Positions 44,497 to 51,579 of a DNA stretch of 51,579 bases are shown here, in pieces. Source of the stretch: Mesostigma viride (taxonomy: Eukaryota > Streptophyta > Mesostigmatophyceae > Mesostigmatales > Mesostigmataceae); contig RPFO01000447.1 of NCBI GenBank assembly GCA_009746045.1, positions 52,501 to 104,079 on the forward strand, given 5' to 3'. Each line of letters opens with the position of its first letter. Position 1 is the first letter of the stretch. The position numbers were made by a program, and so were the translations under genes. The notes below the pieces were generated by a model. That model did not search any database and was not told the origin of the DNA. It saw only the letters and a list, made by a program, of their open reading frames with translations.

Positions 44497-44569
44497 GGTG
44501 ATTTTTGGTGGCAGCGGGGCCATATACTCTTCTTGGCGTTTTTCATCCATGGCATGTCAACCAACGCAT

Positions 44570-46858
44570 GCATGCCAGCCCCTCCCACACCCACGCACAC
44601 ATGTTAGCTATACCCCACAAACCCACGCATGGATTCCAGCCACCCCCCACATGCCCGCATGCATGCCAGCCACCCCACCAATCCACGCACGCATGCCAGC
44701 CACCCCCACACCCACGCACGCATGCCAGCCACCCACAACCCACTTATGCATTCCAGCAACCCCCACAGCCACTTACGCATGCCAGCCACCCCCCACCCCC
44801 ACGCACGCATGGCAGCCACCCCACGAACCCACGCACGCGTGCCAGCCCCCCCTTAAAACCACGCATGCATGGCAGCTCCCCACCACACCCACGCATGCAT
44901 GCCACTCCCCCCGCCAACCACCCACGCATGCCAGCCCCCGACACACGCATGGCAGCCCCCCCCACACCCACGCACGCATGCCAGCCCTACCCCACATGCA
45001 GGCATGCATGCCAGCCACCCCCCACACCCACGCATGCATGCCAGCCCCTCCCACACCCACGCCCGCATGCCAGCTACCCCACAAACCCACGCATGCATGC
45101 CAGCGACCCCCCACATGCACGCATGCATGCCAGCCACCCCACCAACCCACGCACGCATGCCAGCCCATCACAAACCCACTTATGCATGCCAGCCACCCCC
45201 ACACCCACGTACGCATGCCAGCCACCCCACACACCCACGCACGCATGGCAGCCACCCCACCAACCCACACACGCGTGCCAGCCCCCCCCTAACCCCACGC
45301 ATGCATGGCAGCCCCCCACCACACCCACGCATGCATGCCACTCCCCCCCCACACCCACGCACGCATGCGAGCCCCCCCCACACCCACGCACGCATGCGAG
45401 CCCCCCCCACACCAACGCACGCATGCCAGCCCCACCCCACATGCAGGCATGCATGCCAGCCACCCCCCACACCCACGCATGCATGCCAGCCCCTCCCACA
45501 CCCACGCCCGCATGCCAGCTACCCCACAAACCCACGCATGCATGCCAGCGACCCCCCACATGCACGCATGCATGCCAGCCACCCCACCAACCCACGCACG
45601 CATGCCAGCCCATCACAAACCCACTTATGCATGCCAGCCACCCCCACACCCACGTACGCATGCCAGCCACCCCACACACCCACGCACGCATGGCAGCCAC
45701 CCCACCAACCCACACACGCGTGCCAGCCCCCCCCTAACCCCACGCATGCATGGCAGCCCCCCACCACACCCACGCATGCATGCCACTCCCCCCCCACACC
45801 CACGCACGCATGCGAGCCCCCCCCACACCCACGCACGCATGCGAGGCCCCCCCACACCCACGCAAGCATGCCAGCCCCACCCCACATGCAGGCAAGCATG
45901 CCAGCCACCCCCCACACCCACGCATGCATGCCAACCCCTCCCACACCCACGCCTGCATGCCAGCTACCCCACAAACCCACGCATGCATGCCAGCGACCCC
46001 CCACATGCACGCATGCATGCCTGCCACCCCACCAACCCACGCACGCATGCCAGCCCATCACAAACCCACTTATGCATGCCAGCCACCCCCCACACCCACG
46101 TACGCATGCCAGCCACCCCACACACCCACGCACGCATGGCAGCCACCCCACGAACCCACACACGCGTGCCAGCCCCCCCCTAACCCCACGCATGCATGGC
46201 AGCCCCCCACCACACCCACGCATGCATGCCACTCCCCCCCCACACCCACGCACGCATGCGAGCCCCCCCCACACCCACGCACGCATGCGAGCCCCCCCAC
46301 ACACCCACGCACGCATGGCAGCCACCCCACGAACCCACACACGCGTGCCAGCCCCCCCCTAACCCCACGCATGCATGGCAGCCCCCCACCACACCCACGC
46401 ATGCATGCCACTCCCCCCCACACCCACGCACGCATGCGAGCCACCCCCCACACCCACGCATGCATGCCAACCCCTCCCACACCCACGCCTGCATGCCAGC
46501 TACCCCACAAACCCACGCATGCATGCCAGCGACCCCCCACATGCACGCATGCATGCCTGCCACCCCCCAACCCACGCACGCATGCCAGCCCATCACAAAC
46601 CCACTTATGCATGCCAGCCACCCCCACACCCACGTACGCATGCCAGCCACCCCACACACCCACGCACGCATGGCAGCCACCCCACGAACCCACACACGCG
46701 TGCCAGCCCCCCCTAACCCCACGCATGCATGGCAGCCCCCCACCACACCCACGCATGCATGCCACTCCCCCCCACACCCACGCACGCATGCGAGCCCCCC
46801 CCACACCCACGCACGCATGCGAGGCCCCCCACACCCACGCAAGCATGCCAGCCCCCCC
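44570..46858. repeat. B-type satellite (ACGCATGCATGCCAGCC), about 2.3 kb
   Basis: Units of about 33-36 bp share CCCACGCATGCATGCCAGCC. They are organised in a higher-order repeat of about 445 bp, recognisable from CCCCTAACCCCACGCATGCA at 45,290, 45,735, 46,183, 46,362 and 46,713, with shortened later copies. It is strongly strand-asymmetric (C/A-rich on the plus strand). Frames encoding HARMP/HACMP or CVGGW repeats are artefacts. Confidence 0.95.
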
Positions 46859-46860
46859 CC

Positions 46861-47224
46861 ATGAAGTCATAGTGGGCACCACGGAGTCATGCTATGTTTT
46901 AATTTTTTCAATTTAATAATGGGAATGACGGATGGTGCATGTGTGAACAAAGGAATGAAAGGATTGCCACTCAATGAATATTAATTAATGATGAAAATGG
47001 GAGTTTGCATGGGAGTGTTTGGTCCTTATGGCTGGCTTGCAAAAAGCAGTACCCAAATTTCGAAGTATTTGACAGCGAAATATCTGTAAAGTATATCGCA
47101 TGGTATAATTAATTAATGAATGGTACGCTGAAATTCTTTGTGCGGGCTCTCTCTGCATGTGATAAACAATTTTAGCTTTGAGGGCATGCAACAAGACATG
47201 CTAGCATTAAAATGAAATTAAATT
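46861..47224. other. AT-rich spacer after B1
   Basis: This is AT-rich sequence with AATTAATTAATG blocks near 46,982 and 47,110. There is no ORF of note. A GATAAACAATTTTAGCTTTGA stretch near 47,161 resembles GCAAACAATTTTAGCTTTTA at 37,624 and 42,254, so it is related to the A-unit spacer. Confidence 0.5.
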
Positions 47225-47449
47225 ATAACATGACTAGTTGGGAGATCATGTACGACATGTAGCATAATTACGTACATGGCCACAATTGTGCCAATCAGGG
47301 CCCTCCTCTAGGTAGACTGTGCTAGGCAATTACAATTAGACAAATAAGGTCATTCAAAAAGGTTTAATTCTTCACCTACCTCCATCCATCCAGCAAGGGA
47401 ATATGTTAGCCAGTGCTACATGATGATCTCCCAACGGAGTCATGTTATG
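47225..47449. mobile_element. Small MITE-like inverted-repeat element
   Basis: The left arm 47,225-47,264 is the inverted copy of the right arm 47,414-47,449, sharing TGCTACATG and ATGATCTCCCAAC and GTCATGTTAT with one 6-bp insertion. About 150 bp lie between. A single related arm lies at 29,168-29,202 inside the TIR element in ZW10 intron 3. Target duplications could not be fixed. Confidence 0.6.
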
Positions 47450-47762
47450 ATGCGAAATAGTTCAGGATAAAATTTGTCAGAATTTCACTGGCGATACGAA
47501 CGTAACGAAATTTCCAAGGTCTCGGAGAGCTTCCACGGTGTTCACGGGGAAGGGTCCGTTGCGCGTGGCGCACGGCGGCGGTTCGTCCCGGTCGGAATCG
47601 TCCGCTCGCGCGTCCTCCGTGGAAGGGTCTTGGCGCGTCGCGCGGGCCGGTGCGGTTGGCGCCCAGAAGGTCGACTATCGGCCTCTGGGCCGCTAGCGGC
47701 GAGTCACGTCCTCTCAAGTCGGGGAGGGGGGCGATAGCCCCCCCTCCCCCACTTTTTTCTTG

Positions 47763-50700
47763 TCCCCTACTAGTAACTACGATTTATGACGCCCGAAAAC
47801 TTTGGCCGCGGCCGTAGGCCGGAAGTGGGGCCGTCCCCCGCGCCCCCTAGCGCGGGAGCGGACGACGTCCAGGACCGTAGCGAGATGGCCAGTCGGCGTA
47901 GTACAAAGAAAATCCCCAAACCTTGGAGATCGAGTCTCAGGAATTCTGAACGGGTGCTGAAACGCTGAACAGGTTCAGACTTTTGCGGGCAGGTGGGGCG
48001 TCTCGCCAATCCGCGCGGCCTCAGGACATTACGGCGCGTTGACTCTTTTAAGCGTCAAACAAAAAGTCGCGAACTGATATCTGTACTAAAACTTTTCAAG
48101 GCACAGGACGTGGGATGTCAAATTTGATAAGCAAGCGAGACGAAATGACAGTTCTGAAGGAAAGCGTTTTCAGCCGTGCTGAACGGAAACGTTCGCGCCT
48201 GAACAGGGGAAATAGAATCAAACGAGACGGAATTTTCAGTTAGCGATAGCCCCCCCTCCCCCTTTTTTCTTGCTGGGCAGTGGGAACTGGGAATAATTAT
48301 TGGCAAAGCGTGCGGCATGCTCGGGGCGAAAAACAAAGTGACGTGCTGCGCGAGCAATTTTCCTTGTGCTGGCTGGCGATGGCAGGCAACGTAGGCTAGA
48401 AAATTGGGATGGGGAATGCGCAGCCATGGTTTTATACGTCAAAATTTTATGTTTGAAGAGCAAGTGCGAAATTTTCTGAGCTGGAGGTGCGTCAACGGAG
48501 TGATACCTGCGTGGGAGAGGTCCGTGTCGCTATGGCGACCTGGAAATGGAATGTCGTTGTAGATTTAGGTATTGTAGTATCATGCTTAACTGCTTTACGT
48601 ATTGGGTGCCTAGTGAAATCAGTTTGCTGTTCGTGGAAGGCTTGGGGTGTGGCCAACGAGCTTCTGCTGTCGCCACATCATATTGGAAAGAACGCTGGAT
48701 TTTTTGCCACGGGACGTAACCGGCGATGCCGATGTGAGGCGTTTGTTTCGATGACCGGGGTAGTACCTGCTCTCTTTCTGATGCATTTTCATGGTTGCGT
48801 TCTTTCCATTTCGCCGAATCCACCTAGTCGCAGCAAAGACATAGCGTAGCAAGGGTCTGCGTTTTATTTCTTAGCCGTGCAGGACGCCATCTTCATGGTC
48901 CTTCGCATGTCCTGTGTGAACGTCCGTTGCCCAAGGATCTGTGATGCTTTTTTCTGGAATATACTGGGCGGTGAAAGCCCCTCTGGATGCTTGCCTGGTC
49001 ACGGGTTTGGGGCGTCATTTACTGCTGTACTGGCTGACATTCATGGTGCTTTCTGCGTAAGCTGACTTGCTTTGCACGTGGATTTTGACTGGACTGAAGA
49101 GCGCGTCTGGTAGCATGTTTACGTGGTGTATAAGGTGATCAATCAACCATTTGTTTATAGAAGGTGTGACAATAGAAGGTGTGTTATATATTTCTTCATC
49201 AAGCATGTCAAAAGTAATCTCCACTCGCTTACAACCTGAATTTTGCTTTGCTGGGTCTGCTGTGTTTGTGTCTCACTGTGCAGGCTATCCCCTTGGTTGA
49301 TCAACCAGGTGATTTTTGGTGGCAGCGGGGCCATATACTCTTCTTGGCGTTTTTCATCCATGGCATGTCAACCAACGCATGCATGCCAGCCCCTCCCACA
49401 CCCACGCACACATGTTAGCTATACCCCACAAACCCACGCATGGATTCCAGCCACCCCCCACATGCCCGCATGCATGCCAGCCACCCCACCAATCCACGCA
49501 CGCATGCCAGCCACCCCCACACCCACGCACGCATGCCAGCCACCCCACAACCCACTTATGCATTCCAGCAACCCCCACAGCCACTTACGCATGCCAGCCA
49601 CCCCCCACCCCCACGCACGCATGGCAGCCACCCCACGAACCCACGCACGCGTGCCAGCCCCCCCTTAAAACCACGCATGCATGGCAGCTCCCCACCACAC
49701 CCACGCATGCATGCCACTCCCCCCGCCAACCACCCACGCATGCCAGCCCCCCGACACACGCATGGCAGCCCCCCCCACACCCACGCACGCATGCCAGCCC
49801 TACCCCACATGCAGGCATGCATGCCAGCCACCCCCCACACCCACGCATGCATGCCAGCCCCTCCCACACCCACGCCCGCATGCCAGCTACCCCACAAACC
49901 CACGCATGCATGCCAGCGACCCCCCACATGCACGCATGCATGCCAGCCACCCCACCAACCCACGCACGCATGCCAGCCCATCACAAACCCACTTATGCAT
50001 GCCAGCCACCCCCACACCCACGTACGCATGCCAGCCACCCCACACACCCACGCACGCATGGCAGCCACCCCACCAACCCACACACGCGTGCCAGCCCCCC
50101 CTAACCCCACGCATGCATGGCAGCCCCCCACCACACCCACGCATGCATGCCACTCCCCCCCCACACCCACGCACGCATGCGAGCCCCCCCACACCCACGC
50201 ACGCATGCGAGCCCCCCCACACCACGCACGCATGCCAGCCCCACCCCACATGCAGGCATGCATGCCAGCCACCCCCACACCCACGCATGCATGCCAGCCC
50301 CTCCCACCCACGCCCGCATGCAGCTACCCCACAAACCCACGCATGCATGCCAGCGACCCCCACATGCACGCATGCATGCCAGCCACCCCACCAACCCACG
50401 CACGCATGCCAGCCCATCACAAACCCACTTATGCATGCCAGCCACCCCCCACACCCACGTACGCATGCCAGCCACCCCACACACCCACGCACGCATGGCA
50501 GCCACCCCACCAACCCACACACGCGTGCCAGCCCCCCCCTAACCCCACGCATGCATGGCAGCCCCCCACACACCCACGCATGCATGCCACTCCCCCCCCA
50601 CACCCACGCACGCATGCGAGCCCCCCCCACACCCACGCACGCATGCGAGGCCCCCCCACACCCACGCAAGCATGCCAGCCCCACCCCACATGCAGGCAAG

Positions 50701-51579
50701 CATGCCAGCCACCCCCCACACCCACGCATGCATGCCAACCCCTCCCACACCCACGCCTGCATGCCAGCTACCCCACAAACCCACGCATGCATGCCAGCGA
50801 CCCCCCACATGCACGCATGCATGCCTGCCACCCCACCAACCCACGCACGCATGCCAGCCCATCACAAACCCACTTATGCATGCCAGCCACCCCCCACACC
50901 CACGTACGCATGCCAGCCACCCCACACACCCACGCACGCATGGCAGCCACCCCACGAACCCACACACGCGTGCCAGCCCCCCCCTAACCCCACGCATGCA
51001 TGGCAGCCCCCCACCACACCCACGCATGCATGCCACTCCCCCCCACACCCACGCACGCATGCGAGCCCCCCCCACACCCACGCACGCATGCGAGCCCCCC
51101 CACACCCACGCACGCATGGCAGCCACCCCACGAACCCACACACGCGTGCCAGCCCCCCCCTAACCCCACGCATGCATGGCAGCCCCCCACCACACCCACG
51201 CATGCATGCCACTCCCCCCCCACCCACGCACGCATGCGAGCCACCCCCCACACCCACGCATGCATGCCAACCCCTCCCACACCCACGCCTGCATGCCAGC
51301 TACCCCACAAACCCACGCATGCATGCCAGCGACCCCCCACATGCACGCATGCATGCCTGCCACCCCACCAACCCACGCACGCATGCCAGCCCATCACAAA
51401 CCCACTTATGCATGCCAGCCACCCCCCACACCCACGTACGCATGCCAGCCACCCCACACCCACGCACGCATGGCAGCCACCCACGAACCCACACACGCGT
51501 GCCAGCCCCCCCCTAACCCACATGCATGGCAGCCCCCACCACACCCACGCATGCATGCCACTCCCCCACAACCCACGAC
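47763..51579 (+). repeat. Macrosatellite unit B2 (runs off the window)
   Basis: It begins at TCCCCTACTAGTAACTACGA and matches unit 3 from 42,950 almost exactly, with an offset of 4,814 falling to 4,811 bp through small indels. One is a G lost in GATGGTGAGG versus GATGTGAGG near 48,733. The dyad is at 47,965-47,978 and the core starts at 48,477. It lacks the A-type left end seen in units 2 and 3. Confidence 0.85.
49376..51579. repeat. B-type satellite of B2, continuing past the window
   Basis: This has the same 33-36-bp units and about 445-bp higher-order organisation as B1. The order of variant units differs from B1 after the first few hundred bases, so the arrays have changed independently since the units were duplicated. 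Confidence 0.95.

Larger units (their letters stand above)
42671..46860 (+). repeat. Macrosatellite unit 3: A-type left end plus B1 body
   Basis: The first 280 bp (dyad at 42,689 and GC block to 42,946) are A-type. At about 42,947 (TTGTCCCTACTAGTAAC) it switches to the B type: a CTGAACAGGTTCAG dyad at 43,151-43,164, the core from 43,666 (CTGAGCTGGAGGTGCGTCAA), and the B satellite. The B core aligns along its whole length with the A core but is much diverged. For example, both contain GCTTT-TTCTGGAA followed by CTGGGC and GAAAGCCC. Confidence 0.85.

Noticed and set aside
44432-51571. HARMP/HACMP and CVGGW repeat frames up to 611 residues
   Set aside because: Translation of the B satellite; open on both strands and changes frame between copies.

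Overview
This is nuclear DNA from a eukaryote with spliceosomal genes and a genome full of satellites and transposons. The best guess is a green alga (chlorophyte/prasinophyte grade), but this is tentative. It rests on a ZW10 protein whose diagnostic segments look plant-like, a GT29 sialyltransferase-like gene (a family known from several algal lineages), GT-AG introns with strong donors, and long poly-G/poly-C runs. There are no bacterial operons, rRNA, tRNA or CRISPR arrays. Most long open frames here are satellites that happen to lack stops.

Layout. (1) 1-5,145: the 3' tail of a LINE, then a minus-strand GT29-like gene with a signal anchor, a proline-rich stem and a sialylmotif L split across two exons. 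(2) 5,146-8,127: sequence with no recognised gene. (3) 8,128-13,770: a LINE graveyard. It holds five copies of one 3' end (one is at 163-312), fragmented reverse transcriptase, three tandem 250-bp units, and a 1-kb TTCC tetranucleotide tract grown from a LINE tail. (4) 13,871-32,292: one minus-strand gene, ZW10, reconstructed here as 14 exons joining to exactly 906 codons including the stop. Its introns carry at least eight satellite families, a foldback element with a TGGG core, and a TA-flanked terminal-inverted-repeat element. (5) about 32,900-51,579: a macrosatellite of four tandem 4.6-4.8-kb units in the order A-A-B-B. Each unit has CTGAAC/GTTCAG dyads, (in three of the four) a GC-rich hairpin block, a conserved core with splice-like junctions, and its own terminal satellite.

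The two genes are probably unrelated in function. ZW10 acts in Golgi-ER vesicle tethering and at kinetochores; the GT29-like enzyme would act in the Golgi lumen. The main points of interest are the way tetranucleotide and minisatellite arrays sit inside mobile elements and introns, the short duplications that copy 5' splice sites, and the A-A-B-B macrosatellite.
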